From positions 81,277,418 to 81,341,417 of the forward strand of contig NC_055987.1 of the NCBI RefSeq assembly GCF_018446385.1: a DNA stretch of 64,000 nt, given 5' to 3'. Made by a program: the position numbers and the translations under genes. Origin of the DNA: Zingiber officinale (taxonomy: Eukaryota > Streptophyta > Magnoliopsida > Zingiberales > Zingiberaceae). Positions 35,094 to 46,198 of this stretch are shown here, piece after piece. Each line of letters opens with the position of its first letter. The stretch's first letter is position 1. The notes below the pieces were generated by a model. It was not told the origin of the DNA. It was given only the letters and a program-made list of their open reading frames with translations, and did not search any database.

Positions 35094-35343
35094 TATTGTC
35101 GTAGCCCCTAAAAAAAGCGCTTAAAGATAACGGTTTAGAAAACCGTTGTAAAAAGTGTTGTTGATTTAAAAAAAAAAGGCACTCAATGACAACAGTTTTC
35201 ACAAAACCGTTGTCTTTTTATATTTAAAAATAGTTCAAAGACAACGGTTTTGTCAAAAATCGTTGTCTTTGGCTAAATTCATAACGGTTTCTTTTAAAAC
35301 CGTTGTCTTTATGGTGTTGTCTTTTAACATTTTTGTTGTAGTA
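35094..35343. repeat. CACTA right subterminal and terminal repeats
   Basis: Repeated aaaaccgttgtc/gacaacggtttt motifs in both orientations, ending acatttttgttgtagta. It mirrors 21655-22010. Confidence 0.78.
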
Positions 35344-35346
35344 TTT

Positions 35347-36070
35347 TTAAATGGACTTAAAACATAAAAAGATAAAAATTATCAAAAAAATACTTAAAAT
35401 ATCTTAAATATAAAAAAATATAAAAAATAATAATAAAAATCTATAAATCCCTTTGTCATAATCTCATTCTTAATCTTGAATAGTGCATTAAGGACCATCG
35501 AGTTGTCCTCACTAAGATCGATCTTGTAGTGTTGGATCTATGGTTTATCGAGATGATTGACATTCAAATGGCGGATGCATGTGGAGAAGGCCTCGGTGAT
35601 AGATGGTGGTGTTGGACTAGGATTGAGTTTGCGCATGGAAGAGTGGAACAGTCATGGATGTGCCATGATTGGCATTCCAATGGTTGATGCATGTACTCAG
35701 GGCGGTGTGGTGAGTAAGATATGACGTGTTGTCACATGAGGCCTTGGGATTAAAATTCGACGTGTCCGAGCATGTCTCCTCCCCATGTCTAACCACCTGT
35801 ATTATTGGTTAGAAGTCATTCATGATTTATCTCTTCCGTATTGACTTAAGGATGTGTTGACGGAGGCACTGAAGACGAGCGAATCACTTTTTCCATATGT
35901 AGAGAATGCCTCAGTGAAAGATGACGGTGTTGGACTAGGATTGAGTTTGCACATGGAAGTATGGAACAGCCACCGCGAGAGGGGGGCACCTCAACGTGTC
36001 ATGACTTACGGATGGGAGAAACTTGCATGCTACGAGAGAGCCTTAGAAGAGAAATACCCCTAATTGTAGT
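35347..36070. other. Spacer with a diverged 73-bp duplication
   Basis: AT-rich to 35460, then mixed composition. A 73-bp segment (35579-35651, containing ggtgttggactaggattgag) recurs at 35898-35969 about 320 bp away. The open frame at 35854-36063 crosses one copy and I recognise no protein in it. It may be an old unclassified element. Confidence 0.45.
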
Positions 36071-37838
36071 TGATCCCATCCAGAAGCTGAGTCGGATGGA
36101 GGCAGGCCTTGATGGACTGGTAGTTGACGGAAAGTCACCGAAACGTCGGATCTACCTGGCACCCCCTCGAAGGTTTGCACAGGCGGCTGACGCAGGAAGA
36201 TGACCAGGACGATGATGCTGCTGCTATGCGCACACTCAGACGAGCCCACGAGTCGTTAGAGACAAGAAACCAAGGAAAAAGTCCCTGGGTCAGGCCCTCC
36301 GACGCTCAATTCAGGTACTTTTCCCCAGAAAACACAGAGAAAGGACGAAAAGTAAAGACTGGTGAGAAATGACGAGTGAGCGTACCTGCATAAGGGGCAA
36401 AGCATCCCTTTTTATATTGCAACGGATGTCTCTGGGACATGGCGAGTGTCAGGCAATGTCGGCTGTCAGGCTTTGTCTGGCGGTGACTGACACGTGGCTC
36501 TTCCTAATAGGCTGGCGGCAAAACCAAAGGCGTAGCGAGCCCCAACTGTTAGTATATTCCCTGACACATTGATTATTCTCTAACATTCTCTGACAAGTGG
36601 TTACGATTCCTTGGCTTGTTTGTCCTGTAGTGCCTAGACGCTAGGTCTGCATCTTGACCTACTTCGATCCACTGCTATCCATGGCTTGCACGTTTCGACC
36701 TGCCCGACCGATCCGTTTCCTGACCTACATTTGGCTACTGTAATCCATGGCTTGCACGTTTCGACCTGCCCGACCACCTATTTCCTGACCTGCATTTGTC
36801 TACTGTAATCCATGGCTTGCACGTTCCGACCTGCCCTACCGATAAGTTTCCTGACCTACATTTGTCTACCATTATCCTTGGTTTGTACATCCTGACCTGT
36901 ACGCCAGGTATGAGTTCAAACCTGCTTCTGCCTACCGTTATCCATGGCTTGTACGCCCCAGACCTGTACGCCAGGTCTGTGTCCAGACCTGCTTCTACCT
37001 ACCATTATCCATGGCTTGTACGTCCAACCTGTACGTCAGGTCTGTGTCCAGACCTGCTTTTGCCTACCGTTATCCATGGCTTGTACGTCCGACCTGTATG
37101 CTAAGTCTGAGTCCATCTGCGTCCAGACCTGCTTCTGCCTACTGTTATACATGGCTTGTATGTCCCGACCTGTACGCCAGGTCTGTGTCCAGACCTGCTT
37201 CTGTCTACCGTTATCCATGGCTTGTACGTCTCTACCTGTACGCCAGGTCTGCGTCTAGACCTTCTTCTGCCTACTGTTATCCATGGCTTGTATGTCCCGA
37301 CCTGTATGTCAGGTCTGCGTCCAGACCTGCATTTGCCTACTGTTATCCATGGCTTGTATGTCCGGACCTATACGCCAGGTCTGCTTCCAGACCTGCATTT
37401 GCCTACTGTTATCCATGGCTTGTATGTCCCGACCTGTACGTCAGGTCTACGTCGAGACCTGCTTCTGCCTACTGTTATCCATGGCTTATATGTCCCGACC
37501 TGTATGTTAGGTCTGTTTATTCTACTCCCAGGGTCTTCTTTCCTTTACCTTGGCTTGTGGGCTCACTCCTTAACTGTACCTGGCCCGTGAGCTCTGTCTT
37601 TGACCGCTATCAGGGCTAGCCCTTGTCTGACTTATACTCCTATCCTTTGACCGCCCCGTCAGTTGAGACTTTGACCCAGGCCACGTAAGTTTGACTTCTG
37701 ACCAGTCATGGAGTCCTGACTTCTGACCTCCACGTAAGCCTGACTTATGACCTCCATGTAAGCTTGACTTCTGACCACCACGTAGGCTTGACTTTTGACC
37801 ACCTCATCTTACAGACCCCACAAACATGCACCGTATCA
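36071..37838 (-). repeat. 3' LTR of Tat-lineage Ty3/gypsy element
   Basis: 1768 bp; plus strand TGATCCCATCCAGAAG...CACCGTATCA, followed (plus coordinates) by the minus-strand polypurine tract cttgaggggaag at 37841-37852. It matches the sequence starting at 46199, where the primer site adjoins. It contains a 66-bp tandem repeat array. The uninterrupted site gcaaagcatcccttttta near 36399 is the empty-site equivalent of the copia insertion at 46533. Confidence 0.87.
36640..37520. repeat. 66-bp tandem repeat in Tat LTR
   Basis: About 13 units of gacctgcttctgcctactg...gtacgccaggtctg; successive gacc starts at 37192, 37258, 37324 and 37390 give a period of exactly 66 bp. As 66 is divisible by 3, open frames of repeating 22 residues appear in several frames (36796-37619), which are artefacts. 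The other LTR has a similar array (55970-56890) with a different arrangement. Confidence 0.88.
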
Positions 37839-37980
37839 TAAGCCTTCCCCTCAAGTCTAGTCGAAGGAGGTTCTAGTCCGACTGACTAGACCCATGTCCT
37901 TGAGTTACCTGACCTGGCTCCCGCGTTCTCCGCCGACCTGTCTTCCATCTGTATTCTACAAAGTTTCCCTCCATCCTAGG

Positions 37981-37989
37981 AGATAAATA
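37981..37989 (+). promoter_or_regulatory. Candidate TATA box of the antisense gene
   Basis: agataaata at 37981, about 190 bp before the ATG at 38174, on the strand opposite to gag. It is followed by a pyrimidine-rich leader. Position and sequence suit a Pol II promoter; function is inferred. Confidence 0.4.
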
Positions 37990-38173
37990 GGCTCCTCCTA
38001 TGCATATGCTGACTCCTCAACTTCCATGCGTGCTCTTTTCTCATAAATTTCACACGGTTCTCCAAGCGTCAACTCAAATTCCAAGGAAATCCCTTCACCT
38101 TCTCCTTTTTTATAAAAGGTCCAAGCCTCTCCTACCTCAAGTTATCTGCTTGCTAACACAGTGTCTTGCCTTC

Positions 38174-38668
38174 ATGGAACCCCCGACAGAACCCAGCGAA
38201 CTCGCTTCTTTACTTCGGCAAACCTCCCATCTACTGGAGTTATCGGCTCAGAAAGAGGAAGCCTCGCTTCAGCATATTACAGCCCTAACGGAATTATTGG
38301 CTCAGAAAGAAGAAATCCTGTTGGAGATGACTGCAAGCAGAGATCTCCAAGCGTCCCTTACTCATGAAATGGAAAACCTCTGGCTAGCCACCAAATCCAG
38401 GACCCGGGCCGAAGTTGCTATTAAGCTGAAGGCTCAATCGGACTTCCAGAGTCAGGTGCACTATATTATTTATTTGAAGATGAAGCATGAAGATGAGGTG
38501 GCTCTCCTAAAAGAGGAAGGACGAATCAAAGACGAGACCATCGGGCAACTGAAACGCGCTATCGATCTTATTAAGGAAGATTTGACTAAAGTTCGGGCTC
38601 ATCTGACCAGGAAGGATCAAGCCTCTGGCTCTGGTAGTCATGTGAACCCCTTAAAAATGTACCTCTGA
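38174..38668 (+). CDS. Antisense ORF in 3' internal region of Tat element, coiled-coil protein
   Basis: A 164-codon open frame on the strand opposite to gag, between the 3' LTR and the place of pol. I chose the ATG at 38174 (MEPPTEPSELASLLRQTSHL) because it follows a TATA-like box and leader; the frame is open upstream to 38000, but that part is low-complexity. The protein is almost wholly helical with heptad-like text: two near repeats LLELSAQKEEASLQHITAL and LLAQKEEILLEMTASRD (residues 20-55), then MENLWLATKSRTRAEVAIKL, KHEDEVALLKEEGRIKDETI and QLKRAIDLIKEDLTKVRAHL, and a Ser/Gly-rich end. A poly(A)-type aataaa lies at 38679. Tat-lineage elements such as maize Grande carry an antisense accessory gene in this place, so homology by position is likely. 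I cannot assign a function. The frame has no stop, unlike every other ORF of this element. Confidence 0.72.
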   Translation: MEPPTEPSELASLLRQTSHLLELSAQKEEASLQHITALTELLAQKEEILLEMTASRDLQASLTHEMENLWLATKSRTRAEVAIKLKAQSDFQSQVHYIIYLKMKHEDEVALLKEEGRIKDETIGQLKRAIDLIKEDLTKVRAHLTRKDQASGSGSHVNPLKMYL

Positions 38669-38930
38669 TTTAACGGAATAAAACCTGTTTTCTGTGTTCC
38701 ACTCATGGTGTAGCCCAACACTCTATTGCTTGGGTATCATCATGCTTTTATAGAACACCTGCATTTCTCTATTATTTCTAGCTAGCAAAAATAGCAAAAA
38801 TAGTAAAGATATCTTGCTTACCCCATCTTCCTCTCACCTCATAACATATGAGCCCTTGGCCAAAGCGAACGAGACGCTTGAGGATGCGCCTGCGAAATTT
38901 CATATTTAGCAAGAACCCTTGAAATATGGC

Positions 38931-40907
38931 TGTTAGCTAGAGCCCTAGAGCCAATCATTTGATGATTGTATTTTGGACTTGTTGTTTCATATTCTATATA
39001 AATAAAGGCATTTGGTTTTTGGTTATTATACTTACTTGTATTGGTGCCAAATAAACTAAGTATAATAACGTCCTTGAGTAGAAGGTTCTTACCTATATCA
39101 ATCGATTGGTTGAATCGATAGTGAGATGATATAGGGAACACTACTCTTAATCATTCCTAGTCGAGTATTAACATTCAGGGACAATGTTAATGCAATAAGA
39201 CTAGCAAGTAGGTCAACTCGATGACTTGATCTCACAAGTCATGGATATAGAGATATCAAGTTGACACATGGGTATGCATTAGAGAATGTATACTGAATGA
39301 CCCGCCATGAGCAAGTATCATGGATCGTTATATGAGTGTCATATACTTTCTTATGTGGCTATTAGTATGACTACTAGTCCTTAGACCTGAAGTCACCATG
39401 GTTCCCTACATAAGGAGTTATGTATTTTGGTTTCGTCAAACGTCACCCCGAATCGGGTGGACTATAAAGCGACACTGGGTATGTAACAAATTATGGAGGG
39501 ATGTGAGTGATGTAGATGGGATCTATCCTCCTATATGACGGAGAGACATCGGTATTCTTGATAGAGTGAGACCACGTGCATGGTCATGCCCAAATAAGTC
39601 AATATGAGATATTGAGCTCATTTGATTTAGTGAGTCTACTTGGAGTTCAAGATTGATTAGAGGATGACACGGTCTATGCCTCACATTGATCAATCTAGAT
39701 GTCTAGGATAAAAGGACACTTGTCATATATTGTGAGGAGTCACAATTAGTAGTCACAAGGTGATGTTGGATCTCAACATTCTTGTAACTTGGGTAGTAAT
39801 GATGTATTGCTAGATACCGCTCATTACTTATGCTTCTAAATGAGTTTAGGGGCATTGCCAACGTTACAAGAACCTATTGGGTCACACACAAAGAACAAGT
39901 GGATGGAGATTAGGTTCATATGATGAACCAAGAGGATTAGATTCATGTGATGAATCAAATTGGATTAAGAGTAATCCTAATTGGGCTAATTGAGTTAGAC
40001 TCAAGTTGATTCATGTGTTCAATGAGTCTAATTTAGATTATGACTCATTGAATCAATTTAATTAAATGAATTCGATTCATTATATTAAATTGGATTGAAT
40101 TAAATGGTTGGATTAGATCAACCATGAAAGAGATTAAGTCAAGTTTGACTTGACTTGAGAGGAAGAGGAAGAGTCAAGTTTGACTTGACTTTATGCCACA
40201 TCATTTGTGACTTGGCATTAGGAGAACTAATGATGATGTGCCACATCATCACATGTGTCACCTCATGGAGGTTACAACTATTCTCCTTAATGGCCTCCAC
40301 ATTAATTGTGATTAATGTGAAGGGGGTTACACCACTTGTAGTGGCCGGCCACTTGATGAAAAAAAAGAGAAGTTTTCTTTTGGTGAGTAACTCTCATTCA
40401 AGTGATCTTCCTCCTCCTAAGCTCTCTTCTTGCTCCTTCTCTTCTCTTGGTCATGGGTTTCAAGTAAGGGAGAAGAAAGGAGAGTGAATCTAATCCAAGA
40501 AGAAAGGTTAGTGAAAGTCACATAGAGATTTTAGAGGAGTGTATTCTCTTCTTTTCTTTTCTTCTTCTTTAAATCCTACCCGAGAGCCCTAGAAAGTGCT
40601 AGCACACTTGTGGTGCTCTCTTCTCCATCCTTGTGTGTTAGAGAACACATCTTGTTCATGTGGATACTTCTAGAGAGTTATCTACGTTGACAACTTCGAG
40701 ATCCGGCACCATTTGGATGAGCGGGAACGCGAAGGGCTTCGCTTCAAAGGTATAACCTTTTTCCCTTGTAGATCTAAGAGTAGATCTAGGTAAACTCGTA
40801 CTCGTAGTTTTTTGAAAAAAAAATTCTTTGCACGGATCCGTTGGCTAGGGAGTTTTGGGGTTTCTGCGACGCGAAAAAGCGGTTTCCACGGCCCGAAAAA
40901 CCCAACA
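38931..40907 (+). mobile_element. Solo LTR of long-LTR copia element (Angela-like)
   Basis: 1977 bp, TGTTAGCTAGAGCC...AAACCCAACA, flanked by ATGGC (38926-38930, 40908-40912). It is about 130 bp longer than its relatives; the extra bases lie near 40450-40640. Inserted in the Tat element. Confidence 0.92.
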
Positions 40908-40980
40908 ATGGCTTACTGACTAGCCCGACACGATAACTTGGCTTGCTGCATTCCGCGTCAGCGAATATAAGGAGTACTGA

Positions 40981-43267
40981 TGTAACGCCCCGCCTTCTAC
41001 TGGCTAAGCTGTAAGGCCGGGGGTTACATTATGTTGTGCTAAGCTATATCTTAAGGTGCGAAAAACTAAGTTAATTAAAAATTTTGCTAACTAATACAAT
41101 TTCTTCTGCTAATTTCTATTAGATCTGAATTCATGTTTAAACTACATCTTGAATGCTATTCCTATGCTAAAGGAGGTAATCTAGGCTTCACGTATGATCA
41201 AGGGCTGAAATGAGGGGTTTCCAACTGTTATCAGGCCTCCCAATCGATCGATGGATCGATTGGAGTGGTCTGATTGATCCACTGATCGATTTAGCTTGCT
41301 ACTGTGCACGGGATAAATTCTAGATCGATCGGCTGATCGATCCAGACTTATTGATCGATCCAGTGATCGATTCCAAGGCTCTCTGGTCGTGACAGAACCT
41401 TGTTGATCGATCCAGTGATCGATCCCAAAGCTCTCTGTTCACAACAGAACGCGACTAGATCGATCGGCTGATCGATCCAGGAGCTTACTGTTCGCGGAAA
41501 AACTACCCAATCGATCAGCTGATCGATTGGGAACCCTCGAATCGATCTGTTGATCGATCGGGGTTACTGATTTCGTATCAGGAGTCTGATTTCAGCACTG
41601 TTTCGTACCCAAATCACATACATAAATTCTAAGGTGGCTGGACAATATTCTAATATCAGATACTAGTATTCTAAGCATGATAACTAGTATTCTAGACATA
41701 CTTTCACAATTCAAGGCATTTAGATAACTAAGTAAGCAAAGAGTAACATGATAAGAAACGCTAAGTTCTTAAATGTTCTAGTTCTTCCAAGATCTTTATT
41801 CCAGGTTCCATCCACACACAACTTCATTGCATTGTCCTCCAGCCTCCGCTAATCCATCCTTTCTTTACCTTTATCTGCAGTATAAGGAAAAGAAGTATCT
41901 GTAAGCTTGGGAGCTTAATAAGAAACCATCTACCTCACAAAACATGCATTCGATGCAATTTATGCTTTTAAAACATGCTATTTGAAATATATGCTGAACA
42001 TTGCTAAACAGGGATTCTAAAACATGGCATAATCACATACGATATATGGCAATCATAGCTAAGCATAAAACTATCATGTGGATCCATAAGAACTAAATTG
42101 AAATAAAAGCTGAGCTACACTACTGCTAACTGATGCTAAGCTGCTCTGTATTCACATAAACTATTTTGTGAAGTTTTGAAAGCTATTTATCATAAATAGA
42201 TTAAAATACATAATCATACTGCTGATGGGCCCGGCAACTGTACTTGCTATGCGCGCATCCCTAACTAAAGAGGTAGCTAGTCCCGAATCTAGTAGGGTTT
42301 ACTAGGTTATCTAAACCTGAGGACGACTATGGGAGCCCAACCCAAGGACATCTAGTCCAGTACAGTGCCACTGATAAAAGTAAAATACTGGATCATAAGC
42401 TAATTAATTTGTCTTGCTTTTACTAGGTTATCTGAACCTAGAGCTAGGTTATCTGAACCTAGAGGCGACTATGGGAGCCCACCCATTGGACCGTAGTCCC
42501 ATATAAGCTGAAGCAAGACTAATTATGATATTTTAAATGCTTCTACTGCATTTACTGAGCTATTAAAATGCCTACGGTAGCATTTTACTGAGCTAAACAT
42601 TCTATCAAACACTTGGTGTGCACTAAAACACACCCTACGTACTAAAAACCTGCATACGACTAAACTAATGCATAAAAACATACGAATAGCTACTTATACT
42701 GTAGGTGAGCGGTTTCTTACATCCTGCGCTAAATTTCCTTACGATCTGATCGCTAGGTTTTCTGGAAAAATGATCTTCTCGACGATCCTCTTGCTTCTAC
42801 GCGTTCTTCTCGCAGAGAGGAGCATCCTCGTACCCTTGATGTTGCCGGAAGATACTCCTATGGCCCTAGGGATGGAACCCTAGGTTCTTCCATGGACTTG
42901 GGCGCCGAGAGGATGAGGAGGAGAAGAGGGCGGCCTGAGGGTTTGAGGGAGAGGAAAAGTTACGATGAAAATAATTCACCTCTTAATTTCCTATTTATAT
43001 TAAGTGGTTAATTCACCCGACTTAAATATAAATATAATTGATTCTCTTTTCTTTCAGAACGGCCCTACTGGGTTCACTTGGTTACTAGAGTTATCTATAA
43101 GACTTAGAGTCCTATAGGTCTCGGGTTCAATTCTCGCTTAGGCTATTTTACGTTTCTATTTATTTTTGCTACTTCCACTACTCTATAAATTCAATAAAAA
43201 TATCCTAAAATTCCAGAAAAATAGTAGGATATTTATAAAGGTCTTTTGAGAATTTTCGAGCATTACA
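40981..43267 (-). mobile_element. Solo LTR of Tekay/Del-like element
   Basis: 2287 bp; plus strand TGTAACGCCCCGCC...TCGAGCATTACA, flanked by ACTGA (40976-40980, 43268-43272). The start tgtaacgccccgcc...gccgggggttac matches the LTR at 56907, so orientation is minus, but the body is of another subfamily. It holds a cluster of atcgat palindromes (41235-41575). The open frame at 42668-42883 has no recognisable product. Confidence 0.85.
41235..41575. repeat. Cluster of GATCGATC palindrome pairs
   Basis: Pairs of atcgat-containing palindromes set about 12 bp apart (gatcgatcggctgatcgatc, gatcgatccagtgatcgatc) recur every 50-70 bp, at least seven pairs in 340 bp. Each pair is itself a dyad. Confidence 0.8.
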
Positions 43268-43289
43268 ACTGACCGAGAAAATCATTGCA

Positions 43290-44320
43290 CCGACCGAGAT
43301 GGTCGTTGGTCGTGAGAGCATGCTCACTTATAACTCGCACTGGGGCGAGAGTCTGGGACAGCCGACCTGGAAGGTCGTTGGGCGTGAGAGCCTTGCTCAC
43401 TTATAACTCGCACTGGGGCGAGAGTCTGGGACAGCCGACCTGGAAGGTCGTTGGGCGTGAGAGTCTTGCTCACTTATAAGTCGCACTGGGGCGAGAGTCT
43501 GGGACAGCCGACCTAGAAGGTCGTTGGGCGTGAGAGCCTTGCTCACTTATAACTCGCACTGGGGCGAGAGTCTGGGACAGCCGACCTGGAAAGGCGTTGG
43601 GAGTGAGAGCCTTGCTCACTTATAAGTCGCACTGGGGTGAGAGTCTGGGACAGCCGACCTGGAAGGTCGTTGGGCGTGAGAGCCTTGCTCAGTTATAACT
43701 TGCACTGGGGCGAGAGTCTGGGACAGCTGACCTGGAAGGTCGTTGGGCATGAGAGCCTTGCTCACTTATAACTCGCGCTGAGGCGAGAGTCTGGGACAGC
43801 CGACCTAGAAGGTCATTGGGCGTGAGAGCCTTGCTCACTTATAACTCGCGCTGGGGCGAGAGTCTGGGACAGCCGACCTGGACGGTCATTGGGCGTGAGA
43901 GCCTTGCTCACTTATAACTCGCATTGAGGCGAGAGTCTAGGACAGCTGACCTGGAAGGTCATTGGGCGTGAGAGCCTTGCTCACTTATAACTCGTGCTGG
44001 GGCGAGAGTTTGGGATAGCCGACCTGGAAGGTCGTTGGGCGTGAGAGCCTTGCTCTCTTATAACTCGCACTTAGGCGAGAGTCTGGGACAGCCGACCTGG
44101 AAGGTCATTGGGCGTTAGAGCCTTGTTCACTTATAACTCGCACTGGGGCGAGAATCTAGGACAGCCGACCTGGAAGGTCGTTGGGCGTGAGAGCCTTGCT
44201 CACTTATAACTCGCACTGGGGCGAGAGTCTAGGACAGCTGACCTGGAAGGTCGTTGGGTGTGAGAGCCTTGGTCACTTATAACTTGCGCTGGGGCGAGAG
44301 TCTGGGACAGTCGACCTGCT
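43290..44320. repeat. 73-bp minisatellite in place of Tat pol
   Basis: About 14 units of gtcgttgggcgtgagagcct...gggacagccgacctggaag, 73 bp each, little diverged. The array begins just after the solo LTR and ends at 44320, where the protease frame starts. No reverse transcriptase, RNase H or integrase sequence lies between the protease and the 3' internal region. Confidence 0.9.
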
Positions 44321-44339
44321 CGCCAACAGGAAATTTGAT

Positions 44340-46149
44340 TTTTCTGATGAAAGGTCGAAACTGCAGCCATAAATTCGTGCAGAGCGGGCCTTCCCAAAAT
44401 GACATTATAAGATGAGGGGGAGTCTACTACTATAAAAGTGCTCCTCTGTGTGCGCACCAATGGCTCGGTACCCAGAGATATGGCCAGCTTAATCTGACCC
44501 ATTGGTTTCATTTCATTGCCTGTAAATCCATATAGAGATGTGGCCATCGGCTAGTGTTCAGCAGCATCAATCTGCATCTCATCGAATGCAGTCCTGAACA
44601 GAATATTGACCGAGCTTCCGGTGTCTACGAAAACCCGAGCCACTCGACTATTGGCGATGATGGCTTTAATGATGAGGGCATCATCATGAGATAACTCCAG
44701 ACCCTCCAGGTCTGTCGGCCCGAAGCTGATAACAGGGCCAGCAGCCTGCTCTTGACTGCATCCAATAGTATGCACCTCCAAACGGCGCACATGTGACTTA
44801 CGTGCTCTTCCTGAATCTCCATCAGTTGGCCCACCAGAGATCATGCCAATCTCCCTGCTCGGCAGCATTCCTTTGTGTTCTAGGTTCCCACGACTGCCCG
44901 GCTTGTCTAGCCGCGGCTCGTTGTTCCTCCATCATCTTGATTACCTGAGGGTCTAGCTCGGGCGGCGGTAAGCCTAACTCGGCAGCCCACTTGGAGTCCC
45001 GAGCAAACTGGAAACAATGATTAGTATGATGAGTTCGAGAACGATGGTAAGTGCAATACCAATTGTTCCATGGTCCTAGTCGAGGAGCATGCACAGTTGT
45101 GACTCGAGGAGTGGGTCTGATCTCCGGCCCGGGATGGAAAGTAAGTCTAGCTTCCCGAGCACACGACAGAGGTTGAGGAGGTGGTTGAGGTGCCCTTCTT
45201 TCCGACTTGTTGGTATAGGGAGGTGGTCTCTCGGCTTTTCTCCGAGTCGCTTGTGCTTCTTCCACTTTGATGTAGCAGGCAGCTTTTTCCACCATCTCAT
45301 CAAAATTTCGAGCGGGATTTTTGATGAGATCCCTGAAGAATTCTCCTTCTCCTAATCTATGAGAGAAGGCGCTCATTAGAATCTCCGAAGTGGCAGTAGG
45401 AACGTCCTAGGCCACTTGATTAAAGCGATTGATATAACTTCTTAAGGGCTCGGTCGACCCTTGCTTCAGAGCGAAAACATAATGATCTGTCTTCTGGTAA
45501 TTTTTACTACTAGAAAAATGACGCAGGAAGGCCGTCTTGAAGTCCAAGAAACAGGTGATGGACCCTTGAGGTAACCCATCAACCACTTTAATGTCGAGCT
45601 AGCTAGAGTGTTCAAGAAAACTCGACACTTGACAACATCACTGTATTGGTGCAGTAGGGCTGCATTTTTAAACTTGCGTAAATGTTCTTCCGGGCCTTTG
45701 GTCCCGTCATACTCTCTGATCGACGGGGCCCTATAGCCCTTGGACAATCTTTCATTTAAAATCCTGGCCGAGAATGGTACTCTCTCATCCGGGTCTTCTA
45801 GGAATACTTTTGGGATGACGAGAGCCTTCCCCTTCTTCGAATCTCTAGGCATGGAACTTTCAGCCATGGAGATTTGCGGCTGTTCTTTCTTAAGGTTGTG
45901 GCCCTGGGGCTCGGACTGATAATACCCCACACCGGGCTCACGATAAGGAACCAGAGGAAATACCTCAGGTTGTTTTCTTTTAGAGCCCCGATCTGAGACA
46001 GGAAGGGGCTCCTTGGAAGCTTCAGCTGGAGCTTGTCGCGGTCGAGAGACAGTCGCTTGCTTCTCTGAGGCTGCTCGCCTTTTAGCCTCCTTGAAGAGTT
46101 CATATTCTCCGGCGGTCATAGTAACATTGATCCGGCCAGACTCCTCCAT
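44340..46149 (-). pseudogene. Tat-lineage gag and protease (broken)
   Basis: Minus strand, start ATG at 46149 (MEESGRINVTMTAGEYELFK). The gag core lies around 45760-45560 (RAPSIREYDGTKGPEEHLRK, NTLASSTLKW). The frame then shifts near 45470 and again near 44850. Gag continues at 45376-44870 with FSHRLGEGEFFRDLIKNPAR and the Tat-type knuckle WYCTYHRSRTHHTNHC. Protease: VARVFVDTGSSVNILFRTAF at about 44640, with the catalytic DTG intact, a stop near 44549, then LYGFTGNEMKPMGQIKLAIS and SYNVILGRPALHEF. The frame runs into the 73-bp repeats at about 44330. Gag would form particles and the protease would mature them. Pol is missing, so the element is non-autonomous. Confidence 0.87.
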
Positions 46150-46176
46150 CTTCACGTTCCGGAACAGGTTGTTGTG

Positions 46177-46194
46177 TTCCCACAGACGGCGTCA
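46177..46194 (-). other. Tat primer-binding site
   Basis: Minus strand TGACGCCGTCTGTGGGAA, four bases from the LTR end at 46199. The usual Tat-lineage form is TGGCGCCGTCTGTGGGAA, one difference. Confidence 0.75.
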
Positions 46195-46198
46195 AATT

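Larger units (their letters stand above)
21655..35343 (-). mobile_element. Non-autonomous CACTA transposon with captured gene fragments
   Basis: Left end CACTACAACAAAAATG (21655) and right end, reversed, tACTACAACAAAAATG (35343; first base changed), flanked by TTT at 21652-21654 and 35344-35346: the 3-bp duplication of CACTA elements. Subterminal regions (21655-22010 and 35094-35343) hold many short repeats built on acaacggtttt/aaaaccgttgtc. Without the nested copia element it measures about 4.5 kb. The interior has no transposase but holds, on the minus strand, RPS14 sequence (25082-25548) followed by ABCB transporter sequence (23050-24341), both with introns. It is therefore a Pack-CACTA-type element. 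Confidence 0.85.

Noticed and set aside
36796-37619. Long overlapping ORFs with 22-residue repeats (also 55929-56931)
   Set aside because: They follow from a 66-bp tandem repeat, a multiple of three, which keeps several frames on both strands open. They lie inside LTRs and have no known domain.
43290-44320. CRISPR-like regular repeats
   Set aside because: Units are contiguous 73-bp repeats without unique spacers, in plant transposon DNA.
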